A stretch of DNA of 64,000 nt from the NCBI GenBank assembly GCA_963713805.1, contig CAVQNF010000019.1, forward strand, positions 62,001 to 126,000, given 5' to 3'. Origin of the DNA: GAS188 sp963713805. GTDB taxonomy: Bacteria > Pseudomonadota > Alphaproteobacteria > Rhizobiales > Beijerinckiaceae. The first letter of the stretch is position 1; the number at the start of each line of letters is the position of its first letter. The translations under genes and the position numbers were made by a program. The notes under the pieces were generated by a model. The model was not told the origin of the DNA. It did not search any database and worked only from the letters and a program-made list of their open reading frames with translations. Shown here piece after piece: positions 9,300-17,425 of this stretch.

Positions 9300-10493
9300 A
9301 TGAACGTCATCACCTCCACCGCCGAGCTCGCCGCCGCTTGCGAGCGTCTGGCGCGGCACCCCTATGTCACGGTCGATACCGAATTCATGCGGGAAACGAC
9401 CTATTATCCCAAGCTGTGCCTTCTTCAGGTAGCGTCCGCCGAAGAGGCTCTCCTGATCGATCCTTTGGCGCAAGAGCTTGATCTCGAAGCGTTCTTCACT
9501 CTTTTGCGCGATGAGCGCGTGGTGAAGGTCTTTCACGCGGCGCGCCAGGACATCGAGATCTTCTGGCATATGGCACGGATCATTCCGAAGCCTCTTTTCG
9601 ATACCCAGATCGCAGCGATGGTCTGCGGCTATGGCGATCAGGTGGGCTATGAGCAGCTCGCCAACGATCTCGGGAAAGCGAGAATCGACAAGACGCAGCG
9701 CTTCACCGATTGGTCGCGCCGGCCTTTGAGCGAAGCACAGCTTAGCTACGCCCAGGCCGATGTGACTCATCTGCGGGCTGTCTACGAGGCACTCTCGGCC
9801 CAGCTTGCGGCGAGCGGCCGCGAGACTTGGCTCGCCGAGGACATGGCGGTGCTCGAAGCGCCCGCCACTTACGAGACCAAGCCGGAAGATGCCTGGCAAC
9901 GGCTTGTCGGCCGCCTGAAGAAGCAGCGAGATCTCGGCGTCCTCATCGAGGTCGCGGCCTGGCGCGAGCGCGACGCGCAAAAGCGTGACGTTCCCCGTCA
10001 GCGCGTCCTGCGCGACGACGCCTTGATGGAGGTGGTTCAGGCGCGGCCGCAAAACCTCGAGGCGCTCGGTCGTCTGCGGGCCGTGAGCCAGGGCCTCGAG
10101 CGTTCGCGAGCCGGCCAGGCGCTGATCGCGGCCGTCGGACGCGGCGTCGCGATCGATCCCAAGACCTTGCCGCAACTCGGTCGTCGCGGGCGCTTGCCGC
10201 GCCATGACTCCACCGTCGAGTTTCTCAAGGTTTTGCTGAAGATCATCTCGCAACAAACTGGCGTAGCGTCGAAAATCATCGCGACTGTCGGCGATCTCGA
10301 AGCCATCGCGGAAGGCCGGGCCGAGCCCCTCGCGGCGCTCGCCGGCTGGCGCGGCGAGATTTTCGGCAACCTCGCGCTTGCCGCCATCGAGGGGCGTGTC
10401 GGGCTCGCGCTCGAGCATGGGGAACCCAAGATCATTACGCTCGATGCGGGCGAGGAGGCGGCCTCCACACCGCGTCGAGCCTTGGTCGCATAG
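9300..10493 (+). CDS. rnd: Ribonuclease D
   Basis: 3'-to-5' exoribonuclease for tRNA and structured RNA trimming, 397 residues. The DEDD exonuclease domain shows TVDTEFMRETTYYPKLCLLQ (first acidic pair), VFHAARQDIEIFWH, and LSYAQADVTHLRAVY; an HRDC domain follows around residues 210-290 (RDVPRQRVLRDDALMEVVQ). ATG at 9300 is chosen because it lies just before the conserved N-terminus; the frame stays open upstream but that part looks non-coding. It is transcribed away from aspS, and a palindromic repeat follows its stop. Confidence 0.95.
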   Translation: MNVITSTAELAAACERLARHPYVTVDTEFMRETTYYPKLCLLQVASAEEALLIDPLAQELDLEAFFTLLRDERVVKVFHAARQDIEIFWHMARIIPKPLFDTQIAAMVCGYGDQVGYEQLANDLGKARIDKTQRFTDWSRRPLSEAQLSYAQADVTHLRAVYEALSAQLAASGRETWLAEDMAVLEAPATYETKPEDAWQRLVGRLKKQRDLGVLIEVAAWRERDAQKRDVPRQRVLRDDALMEVVQARPQNLEALGRLRAVSQGLERSRAGQALIAAVGRGVAIDPKTLPQLGRRGRLPRHDSTVEFLKVLLKIISQQTGVASKIIATVGDLEAIAEGRAEPLAALAGWRGEIFGNLALAAIEGRVGLALEHGEPKIITLDAGEEAASTPRRALVA

Positions 10494-10548
10494 CCAGGGC
10501 CGGACGCGTCTTTACGGGGCAGCGCCTGCCTTATTCATTGCTTTCAGC

Positions 10549-10591
10549 GCATGATTCCGTTGGGGACAGCTCCCGCTCTTGCGGATCATGC
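10549..10591. repeat. Inverted repeat between rnd and hisI, related to the 3715 element
   Basis: GCATGATTCCG at 10549-10559 pairs with CGGATCATGC at 10582-10591 with one bulged base. The right arm shares GCGGATCATGCTC with the element ending at 3819. The structure sits between the rnd stop and the hisI start and could fold in the transcript; the sequence does not show whether it ends transcription. Confidence 0.6.
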
Positions 10592-10607
10592 TCGAGGTGT
10601 AAACCTG

Positions 10608-11003
10608 ATGAGCAGCTCCTCGTCGATCGAAGAAACCTCTATCCTGACGCCGAGATTCGATGCTTCGGGCCTCCTCCCCTGCATCACCGTCGATGCATCC
10701 ACGGGTGAAGTGCTGATGCTCGCCTATATGAATGCGCAAGCGCTGCAACGCTCGGCCGAGACGCGGCAGGCCTGGTATTGGTCGCGATCGCGGCGCGAGT
10801 TGTGGCGAAAGGGCGCGACCAGCGGGCAGACGCAAAGGATCGTCGAGATGCGTGTCGACTGCGACCAGGATGCCGTGCTGATCAAGGTGGAGGTCGCCGG
10901 TGATGGCGGCGCCTGCCATACCGGCCGCCGCTCGTGCTTTTATCGCAAGGTCGGGCTCGATCGCCGGTCGGATGGCGCGCCGGCCTTGAGCTTGAGCGAT
11001 TGA
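10608..11003 (+). CDS. hisI: Phosphoribosyl-AMP cyclohydrolase
   Basis: Third step of histidine biosynthesis: opens the purine ring of phosphoribosyl-AMP. The 131 residues match the stand-alone HisI form; no HisE domain is fused. Visible signatures are MLAYMNAQALQRSAETRQAWYW, the substrate segment GATSGQTQRI, metal-site DCDQDAV, and the zinc cysteines in GACHTGRRSCFYR. No other his gene is in the window. The next gene starts within a few bases of its stop, so the two may share a transcript. Confidence 0.95.
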   Translation: MSSSSSIEETSILTPRFDASGLLPCITVDASTGEVLMLAYMNAQALQRSAETRQAWYWSRSRRELWRKGATSGQTQRIVEMRVDCDQDAVLIKVEVAGDGGACHTGRRSCFYRKVGLDRRSDGAPALSLSD

Positions 11004-11005
11004 TA

Positions 11006-12157
11006 GTGCCGCGCAGGATCAGGCATCCGCAGGGGGACCTGCCGGCCGAGGCCGACGAAGCGCGGGAGGCGCAGCTGTCGGCGCGTTCATCTTTCGAGGA
11101 ACGGGAAGGTGGTTCCGGACTTCAGAACGCCGCCACGCCTCTCGTCGCCGATCCGCCCCAGCATGTGGAACCGCTTTCGCCGGATTTGCGGGCGCGCCAA
11201 AAGCAGGGCGTCAAGCTCGGCCTGGCGCTCGGGGGAGGGGCGGCGCGCGGCTGGGCGCATATCGGGGTGCTGCAGGCGCTCGATGAGGCCGGAATCCGTC
11301 CCGACATCCTGGCGGGCAGCTCGATCGGCGCCGTTGTCGGGGGCTGTTACGCGGCGGGCAAGCTGGGCGAGGTCACCGAATTCGCCCTGCAGCTCACGCC
11401 GGCGCGCGTCCTGGCGCTCCTCGATGTGCATGTGGGCTCGGGACTGATTTCGGGTGACCGGCTCGGCAGGCGGCTTACCGAGAATCTCGAAGGCCTTTCC
11501 ATCGAAGAGCTGCCGCTGCGCTTCGTCGCGATCGCGACCGAGTTCAATACCGGCCATGAAATCTGGCTCACGCGCGGCTCTCTCGTCGATGCGCTGCGTG
11601 CCTCATATGCATTGCCCGGCATTTTCGATCCGCGCCGCATCGGAGGGCGCTGGCTGATGGACGGTGCGCTCGTCAATCCCGTCCCGGTGACCGCGGCGCG
11701 CGCGCTCGGCGCCGAGATCGTGATCGCGGTCAATTTGAGCGGGGCAGGCTACGGCCGCGGCACCGTCATTCAGGATTTCGGCGGCGAATCCGAGTTCGGG
11801 TCCTACGCCGAAGCCGTCGCGAGAGATCAGGAGCGCGGCCTTCTCTCTCCGGTGCGCGAGGCGGCATCCCGCATGCGCGACCTTTTCCGGCGGCGGCGAG
11901 GCACCCCGGGTTTCGCCCAGGTGATGATCGATGCGTTCAACATCACTCAAGACCGCATCACGCGCGCAAGGCTTGCGGGTGACCCGCCCGATGTCATCGC
12001 CTCGCCCCAGCTCGCCGAGCTCGGGCTCTTCGAGTTCCATCGCGCCGCCGCCGCGATCGCGGCCGGACGGGAGTCGACGCTGCGCGTGCTCCCGCAAATC
12101 CATGAGATCGTGGAGATCGCTGAAAAGAGCTTCCTCGCGCGCCAGCGCACCGCGTAA
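11006..12157 (+). CDS. Patatin-like phospholipase family protein
   Basis: Predicted serine lipid acyl hydrolase of the RssA/NTE branch. The oxyanion-loop motif is ALGGGAARGWAHIGVLQAL, the nucleophile elbow AGSSIGAVVGG holds the catalytic Ser, and the catalytic Asp lies in WLMDGALVNPVPV. The first 60 or so residues before the patatin domain are low-complexity and not conserved. The start is uncertain: GTG at 11006 is used because it follows the hisI stop by two bases, and a later GTG near 11165 is possible. Substrate and location (cytoplasm or membrane face) are unknown. Confidence 0.85.
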   Translation: MPRRIRHPQGDLPAEADEAREAQLSARSSFEEREGGSGLQNAATPLVADPPQHVEPLSPDLRARQKQGVKLGLALGGGAARGWAHIGVLQALDEAGIRPDILAGSSIGAVVGGCYAAGKLGEVTEFALQLTPARVLALLDVHVGSGLISGDRLGRRLTENLEGLSIEELPLRFVAIATEFNTGHEIWLTRGSLVDALRASYALPGIFDPRRIGGRWLMDGALVNPVPVTAARALGAEIVIAVNLSGAGYGRGTVIQDFGGESEFGSYAEAVARDQERGLLSPVREAASRMRDLFRRRRGTPGFAQVMIDAFNITQDRITRARLAGDPPDVIASPQLAELGLFEFHRAAAAIAAGRESTLRVLPQIHEIVEIAEKSFLARQRTA

Positions 12158-12304
12158 GCTCCGTTGGTTCTGTCGGCCAAACGCGAATGGGTTTCCGCGC
12201 AAGGCGCAGCGTCGCCTCGCCCTGCTCTTGGCCTATCGCCTTCCTCGATCAACCTGCGCGTCGCGGATGAGCGGTGGCGGAGAGGCCCCCCGGAACCGAC
12301 CCCG

Positions 12305-12736
12305 TCACGCGCTGGCGATATAATCGCGCATCGCCTTGTGCTCGGTCTCGATCTCGGCGAGACGGAATTTGACGACATCGCCGATGGAAACGAGGCCGCT
12401 CAGCGCGCCGCCGTCCACCACGGGCACGTGGCGAAATTTCTTGCTGGTCATCAGATGCATGATCTCGTCGATCAAGGTCTGCGGCGTGCAGGTGAAGACC
12501 GGCGAGGTCATGTGACGCGCGAGATCGTCGGCCAGCGCCTCCGGCCCTTTTTGTGCCAGGACGCGCACCACATCCCGTTCCGAGAACATGCCGAGCACCG
12601 AATGTTCGACACCCACCACGACGACGGCGCCGATGCGCCTTTGCGCCATCAGCGCGATGGCCTCCTTCACGGTCGAGCGAGGACCCATGGTGACGACCAC
12701 GTTTCCCTTGTCGTTGAGAATGCCCGCGACATGCAT
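12305..12736 (-). CDS. Protein of two CBS domains
   Basis: 143 residues made almost wholly of a CBS pair, the adenosyl-ligand sensing module. First repeat spans about residues 8-60 (VVTMGPRSTVKEAIALM, MFSERDVVRVL) and the second 75-130 (PVFTCTPQTLIDEIMHLM, LVSIGDVVKF). A strong AAGGAGG lies seven bases before ATG 12734-12736. No catalytic domain is attached, so it probably acts as a free-standing regulator that senses nucleotides; the partner is unknown. Confidence 0.85.
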   Translation of the reverse strand: MHVAGILNDKGNVVVTMGPRSTVKEAIALMAQRRIGAVVVVGVEHSVLGMFSERDVVRVLAQKGPEALADDLARHMTSPVFTCTPQTLIDEIMHLMTSKKFRHVPVVDGGALSGLVSIGDVVKFRLAEIETEHKAMRDYIASA

Positions 12737-12977
12737 GACAAAGCCTCCTTGGCGCTGTCCGCGAACGGCGCCGGCGAGGCCCGATCCCACCATGAGGGGC
12801 CTTCAGGCCGCCGTCCCGGGTCGTGTTTCAGGCAATGTGGGCCATGGTCCCGCATTTGGCAATGCGCGCGGATCGCGTCGGTCAGGCGATGTCGTTCACG
12901 ACATGGCGCGCCCGGCAGCGAAGACGACTAAGCGATCGATTGCGCCGACTTCCTTGGCGGGCGGCTGCAAAATGCGC

Positions 12978-13745
12978 TCAGGCAGGTTCGGCGGCGTCTT
13001 CATGCCGATCGAAAAGAGGAAAGGCGAGGAAGCCCAGAAGGAAGCCACCGATATGGGCTTCCCAGGCGATGGAGGCACTCGCGAGCACGCTCGGATTGGC
13101 GCCGAGCCCCGACATGGCGTTGGCGATGAACCAGCCGAGCGTGAAGGTGATCACGGTGCGGTTTTGCAAGCTTTCGCGAAGCCTCGGTGCGCTCGCGCCC
13201 ATTCGCGCGATCGGGTCGAAGACGAAGCGCGCCGCGGCGCCCATGCAGGCGGAAACGGAGGCGGACGCGCCGATGAGCGGCGCGACGCCGGCGGGGTGCA
13301 CGGCAAGATGCATCAAAGCGCCGGCCAGCGCGCCGAAGGCGAACAAGGAAAGGAAGCGCAGCGGACCTAAGCGTCGCGCCACCGGCGTGCCGAGAGCCGA
13401 AAGGACGACCACGTTGAGGCCGAGATGCAACCATCCCTCATGCAGCAAAGCGTAGGTGAGGAATGTCCAGGGGCGAGGACCCTCGGCCAAAACATAGCGC
13501 GCGAGCTCGTACTGAGCGCTCGCGTTCTCATCGAGCCCCGCAGGGCCGCGCTCGACGATCCTCTCGAGAAGCGAAGGCGCGATCCAGGATAGTTCACGCG
13601 CCGGAATGAAGGCGAAATCGATCAACCAGCGAAGATCGGTATCTTCAGAAAGAAAGCCGCGCCCGATCTGGATGGCCGTGAGAACCACGGACACGGCAAC
13701 CACGATGGCTGGAACATTGAAGATCGGCTCGCGAGCGCGCGTCAC
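12978..13745 (-). CDS. Rhomboid family intramembrane serine protease
   Basis: Integral membrane protein of 255 residues with about six hydrophobic helices. Loop/helix motif HEGWLHLGLNVVVLSALG holds the conserved His and Asn region; the serine segment reads GASASVSACMGAA, and the catalytic His lies in AWEAHIGGFLLGF. In most rhomboids the serine motif is GxSG; here the residue after Ser is Ala, which is unusual but does not remove the catalytic pair. GTG 13743-13745 is chosen because AGAGGAG precedes it at good spacing. It probably cleaves membrane-anchored proteins; the substrate is unknown. Confidence 0.85.
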   Translation of the reverse strand: MTRAREPIFNVPAIVVAVSVVLTAIQIGRGFLSEDTDLRWLIDFAFIPARELSWIAPSLLERIVERGPAGLDENASAQYELARYVLAEGPRPWTFLTYALLHEGWLHLGLNVVVLSALGTPVARRLGPLRFLSLFAFGALAGALMHLAVHPAGVAPLIGASASVSACMGAAARFVFDPIARMGASAPRLRESLQNRTVITFTLGWFIANAMSGLGANPSVLASASIAWEAHIGGFLLGFLAFPLFDRHEDAAEPA

Positions 13746-14036
13746 GGTTGCTCCTCTGACCGCGTCCGGCCGGTCGGCATCCCGCATAGCAAGCGGCTGC
13801 GGGTAAAAAAAGGTGGCGGAAGAAACTGCAGTGCTGGAGCTTGACCTTTGCATGGAGATTCTCCGGCGGATCCGTCAAGACAGATTTCCGGCCAAAACAT
13901 CCGGCTCGATGCGGGCAAATAGGCAGGTATCGCCTCGATCCGTCGCTGCCCGGCACGAGCTGAAGCTCCGGCCGCAAATCGAGCTATTCCCCCTTCGGCG
14001 AAGGCGCTTTCCCTCCCACCTGCTTCAACGCCCATC

Positions 14037-14759
14037 ATGGCACGAGACCTGCTGCCTGAGCCGCCAAAGGGGATGTTTGAGCACGATGCGTGTCGCGAGG
14101 GCACGAAGCCGTTCCCCAACGAGACGTGCGCGGAACGGCTGAATCGGTGGGAAAGCGAGGGACGGAAGGTGAGACTGGCAACGACAAGGTTGCTCTTTGC
14201 CCATTGGGATCGGTTGCGCGGCGAGCGCGCCGCACCCACCCGAGGCGACATCGATCCGGCCCATTTGCGCAGCTTCCTGGCCGATGTGTTCATGCTCGAC
14301 GCGAAGCCCTGGCAGGAGGGACGCATCAGGCTTGCGGGCACGCGCGTCTGCGCGCTCTTCGGCCATGAGCTGAAGGGACAGCGCTTGCCCGAGCTGTGGT
14401 TCGAGAGCGAGCGCGCCGAGATTTCGCGCCTCATCGGCGCGGTGACGGGCGGCATGCATGGCCTCGTGGCGAGCCTTACGGGTGAAACCGCGCAGGGCCG
14501 TGAGCTCGACCTCGAGCTGCTCTTGTTGCCCGTGCGTCCGAACGCAACCTCCCAATGCGGCGCCATCGGCTCCTTCGCGGCCCTCAATCTGCCGCCGTGG
14601 TTCGGCGTCGACGCGCTCACCTCGTTGAGCACGAGGTCGATCCGCATGATCGAGCGAAGGGCGCGCGCACAATCCACCTTCGGGCGTCTGCCGCCCCCGC
14701 CGGCGCCGCGGCGTCAGGCGAGCGAGCATCTGACCGTGCTGCCCGGCGGCAAGAGCTGA
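14037..14759 (+). CDS. PAS-domain protein of the Hyphomicrobiales PAS_5 type
   Basis: A 240-residue soluble protein. The central part (about residues 50-165: AHLRSFLADVFMLDA, RLAGTRVCALFGHELKG, ELWFESERAEISRLI) matches the PAS_5-type sensory domain seen in many small alphaproteobacterial proteins. There is no output domain; the C-terminus is proline- and arginine-rich. The neighbour downstream is a double PilZ protein, so a link to signal sensing at the envelope is possible (inference). Ligand and partners are unknown. Confidence 0.78.
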   Translation: MARDLLPEPPKGMFEHDACREGTKPFPNETCAERLNRWESEGRKVRLATTRLLFAHWDRLRGERAAPTRGDIDPAHLRSFLADVFMLDAKPWQEGRIRLAGTRVCALFGHELKGQRLPELWFESERAEISRLIGAVTGGMHGLVASLTGETAQGRELDLELLLLPVRPNATSQCGAIGSFAALNLPPWFGVDALTSLSTRSIRMIERRARAQSTFGRLPPPPAPRRQASEHLTVLPGGKS

Positions 14760-14883
14760 TTGCCGGGCGCAGTCCGGAGCTTATCCTTCACCTCTCCCTT
14801 TTCCCTCAATCATTTGTTCACCGAGGACCTTTAAAATTATTCGAGCAGTATTGTGAATTCTGTAAGTTGGACGGCAGCGTTTC

Positions 14884-15498
14884 ATGTTCAGCGTCGAGCA
14901 CGTCAACGAAGTCGCGCCGGTGCCGCAAGAACGCAGGCGCTTTCGGCGGGTGAAGCTTTCGGTGCTCGGCCGTTACATGCTTGAAGACCGGCGGGAATTT
15001 CCTTGCCAGACGATCGACATCAGCCCGGGCGGCGTCGGCCTCGTCGCTCCCGTTCAGGGTCAGATCGGATCGCGCGTCATCGTCTATCTCGAGCACATCG
15101 GGCGGATCGAGGGTCTGGTCGTCCGCGACCTCGAGAACGGCTTCGCCATGACCATCGTCGCGCCGCAACGAAAGCAGGAAAAGCTCGCCGCCCAGCTCAC
15201 TTGGCTCATCAACCGCCAAGCGTTCGGCCTCCCCGAAGATCGACGCCACGAACGCATAGAGCTCGCGAACACGAACAGCGTCGTCACCTTCAAGGACGGC
15301 AGGCGCCTTCCCGCCATCATCGTCGATTGCTCGATCTCCGGCGCGGCCATCGATTGCGGAGAGATGATCCCGCTCGGCACCGAGGTGACCGTCGGCCATC
15401 GCGAAGCGCGAGTCGTGCGCCATTTCGACGCCGGCATCGCGGTCGAGTTCGACCAGCCGATCAGCAGCGAACGCTTCAATCGCCATTTCGAGCTCTGA
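14884..15498 (+). CDS. Protein with two tandem PilZ domains
   Basis: Predicted cyclic-di-GMP receptor, 204 residues. Each half has a PilZ signature: first RRRFRRVKLSVLG with DISPGGVGL (near residues 17-55), second DRRHERIELA with DCSISGAAI (near residues 118-160). Both halves keep an RxxxR-like arginine cluster and a (D/N)xSxxG-like motif, so both may bind the nucleotide. No enzymatic domain is attached. It follows the PAS protein on the same strand by about 125 bases and faces a convergent ParB-like gene. Confidence 0.88.
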   Translation: MFSVEHVNEVAPVPQERRRFRRVKLSVLGRYMLEDRREFPCQTIDISPGGVGLVAPVQGQIGSRVIVYLEHIGRIEGLVVRDLENGFAMTIVAPQRKQEKLAAQLTWLINRQAFGLPEDRRHERIELANTNSVVTFKDGRRLPAIIVDCSISGAAIDCGEMIPLGTEVTVGHREARVVRHFDAGIAVEFDQPISSERFNRHFEL

Positions 15499-15540
15499 TC
15501 AAAGGGCGCGCGAACATGGGGCTCGCCCATCCGGCCAAGC

Positions 15541-16164
15541 TCAATCATCCGACACCGGGCCGGACCAGCCGGGCAGGTAGTTGGCATCCATTCCCTTGGC
15601 GAGCCTGAAGGCGTTCTTCAAGGCCGTGTCGAAATCCTGATCCACGTCCTTGCGCTTCATGCGGCGACGCAGAAAATCGGCCCAGAGGAATTCGCTGAAC
15701 GGGGTGGTGTCCTTGGCGTAACCGCCGGCGCGGCGCAGCTCTCCGGCGAGGCTGCGGAACGGATCGTCGACGAGCCCCGTCACCGATTTCGGAATATCGC
15801 CATAGTCTCGGCGACGCCCGTGCTCGTCGAAAGGGTGCATCCAGCTTCGATTGTCGAGCACCACCCAGAAAGCGTCTCTTTCGAGCTTGCTGAGGTTGGC
15901 GATGACCGTGACCAGCACATTCTCCACGCCCTCCTCGTGAAGCGCGCGGGCGAGATGGTGATGATCGATGACGTAGTGACGCTGCTTGGGCCCGAGGATC
16001 ACCGGAATCATGTGCTTGCCGAGAAAGGCGCCTTCCTTGCCGCCTTCCATCTGGCGCCAATGGTGACGCTTGGCGCGGACCTCGCGCATGCCGACGGTGA
16101 TCTGCGTGGGCCGAAGTTCCGCGATCGGGACGGGGACGAGCACCGGTTCACGCGGGTTCGACAT
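15541..16164 (-). CDS. ParB-like nuclease-domain protein (ParBc_2 type)
   Basis: 207 residues. The N-terminal half fits the ParB/sulfiredoxin fold of the putative ParB-like nuclease family: PIAELRPTQITVGMREV, then the signature YVIDHHHLARALHEEGV, and VLDNRSWMHPFDEHG. It lacks the helix-turn-helix region of true chromosome-partition ParB, so it is not the segregation protein. Whether it cuts DNA or uses a nucleotide like other members of the fold is not known. It stands alone and ends only about 40 bases from the convergent PilZ gene. Confidence 0.8.
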   Translation of the reverse strand: MSNPREPVLVPVPIAELRPTQITVGMREVRAKRHHWRQMEGGKEGAFLGKHMIPVILGPKQRHYVIDHHHLARALHEEGVENVLVTVIANLSKLERDAFWVVLDNRSWMHPFDEHGRRRDYGDIPKSVTGLVDDPFRSLAGELRRAGGYAKDTTPFSEFLWADFLRRRMKRKDVDQDFDTALKNAFRLAKGMDANYLPGWSGPVSDD

Positions 16165-16948
16165 GATGATCTCCTGATCTGTTCGCGACCATAGGCGAGC
16201 GAAAAAGCTGCCGACCCTCCGCGCACCGAGCGCTCATGCTGCGCTTGCACCGGCCTTTCCGTCCAGCCCGGCCACCGCGGGTGAGCCCTCCTGGCGAGGA
16301 GCAGCGCCCAGTGACACGGATTGGTGCAAAAAAGGGCGCGCCAGGGGATTCGGTCGTCACTTCCAACGCGCAGCGAAAAGTATCAGCCCGCTTGATCGCA
16401 AACCACCGAAAGGGTCGAGATTGCCTCAACTTGCAAGGAAAATCTTGAACCTGCCTCAACCTGCGATCTGCAAGATCGTGGCGACGGAGAGGCAAAGCCC
16501 TCAAGTTTGAGCCGCAGGCGTTGCGTTTCCGGCGCGTCCAACGGCTCTCGGAAACGCGGACTCGGTCGTCCCCACCCTCCCCGTCCCCAAAAGACCGGGT
16601 ACGCGGCGAAGCCGGCCTTCCCCAAGGCCGGCTTCGCGCTTTTGGGAGCGGGAAAAAACGCGCCGCGACGCAAACGGCGACCCGTGGCTCACAACTCGAG
16701 CGCGCGATCCCGTTTGCCAGCCATCGACGCGGCCGACGCCACGGCGCAGAGCTCGGTTTTGTTGACGCATCCGACGGGTCGCGTCGCAAACCGGCGCGCG
16801 ACTCCAATCTGGCCTGCTGACGGCTGTCCGGCTTCGGAGGAAGGCGTGAAGCCCTTCATCTTGCCCCGCATTTAGCCCTGGAATATTTCGTTCGCGCGGG
16901 CGATTTCTGTTACGGGCGCTTTATGCGCCACAGGCTAAGGAGAACGAT
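16165..16948. other. Gene-free stretch with strong inverted repeats
   Basis: No convincing coding frame was found in this 784-base gap. It holds two copies of a TGCCTCAAC motif (near 16420-16460), an inverted pair GCGTTTCCG / CGGAAACGC (16523-16531 and 16549-16557), and a 14-bp perfect hairpin GCGAAGCCGGCCTT / AAGGCCGGCTTCGC (16606-16637, four-base C loop) nested inside a CCCAAAAG / CTTTTGGG pair. The hairpin is followed by a short T run. It may be a structured RNA, a terminator or a REP-type repeat cluster. Confidence 0.6.
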
Positions 16949-17425
16949 ATGCGACATGTGGTTGGTGCGCTTGGCGTAGCGGCGGGTCTCGCCAGCGTGA
17001 CCGTGGCGGTCGCGGTCGCGGCGACGCCCAAGGAAAATCATGCCGCCTATGTTCGCCGCGACAACGCCATGAAGGAACTCGGGCGCAACTTCAATGTCGC
17101 CATCGGCTGGGTGACGAATGGGCGAATGCAATTCAGCCAGGACACCGTGACCGCGGCCGAAAACACCGTCCGCCTCATCCCCAATATGGTTTCCTTGTTT
17201 CCGGTCGGTTCCGATGTGACTGAGAGCCATCTCAAGCCGGGCCTCACGACCGATCCCAACAAGGTGAAGCAGCTCGTGGACGCGGTTCAGAAGAGCGCGA
17301 CCACGCTTGTCGACCAGGTGAAGACCGGCGACATGGACAAGATCGCCGCCATCTACAAGACGGTCAACGACGCGTGCGGCGATTGCCATAACGATTTCCG
17401 CAAGCCTTACCCTCCCCAGCAATGA
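16949..17425 (+). CDS. Class II cytochrome c (c'/c556 type)
   Basis: Periplasmic monoheme electron carrier, 158 residues. A signal peptide (VVGALGVAAGLASVTVAVAVAA) is followed by a four-helix-bundle region (RRDNAMKELGRNFNVAI) and the C-terminal heme site CGDCH near residue 145, the position expected for class II cytochromes. Its stop overlaps the ATG of the next cytochrome gene (ATGA), so the two are coupled and probably hand electrons to one another. A weak AAGGAG precedes ATG 16949. Confidence 0.92.
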   Translation: MRHVVGALGVAAGLASVTVAVAVAATPKENHAAYVRRDNAMKELGRNFNVAIGWVTNGRMQFSQDTVTAAENTVRLIPNMVSLFPVGSDVTESHLKPGLTTDPNKVKQLVDAVQKSATTLVDQVKTGDMDKIAAIYKTVNDACGDCHNDFRKPYPPQQ

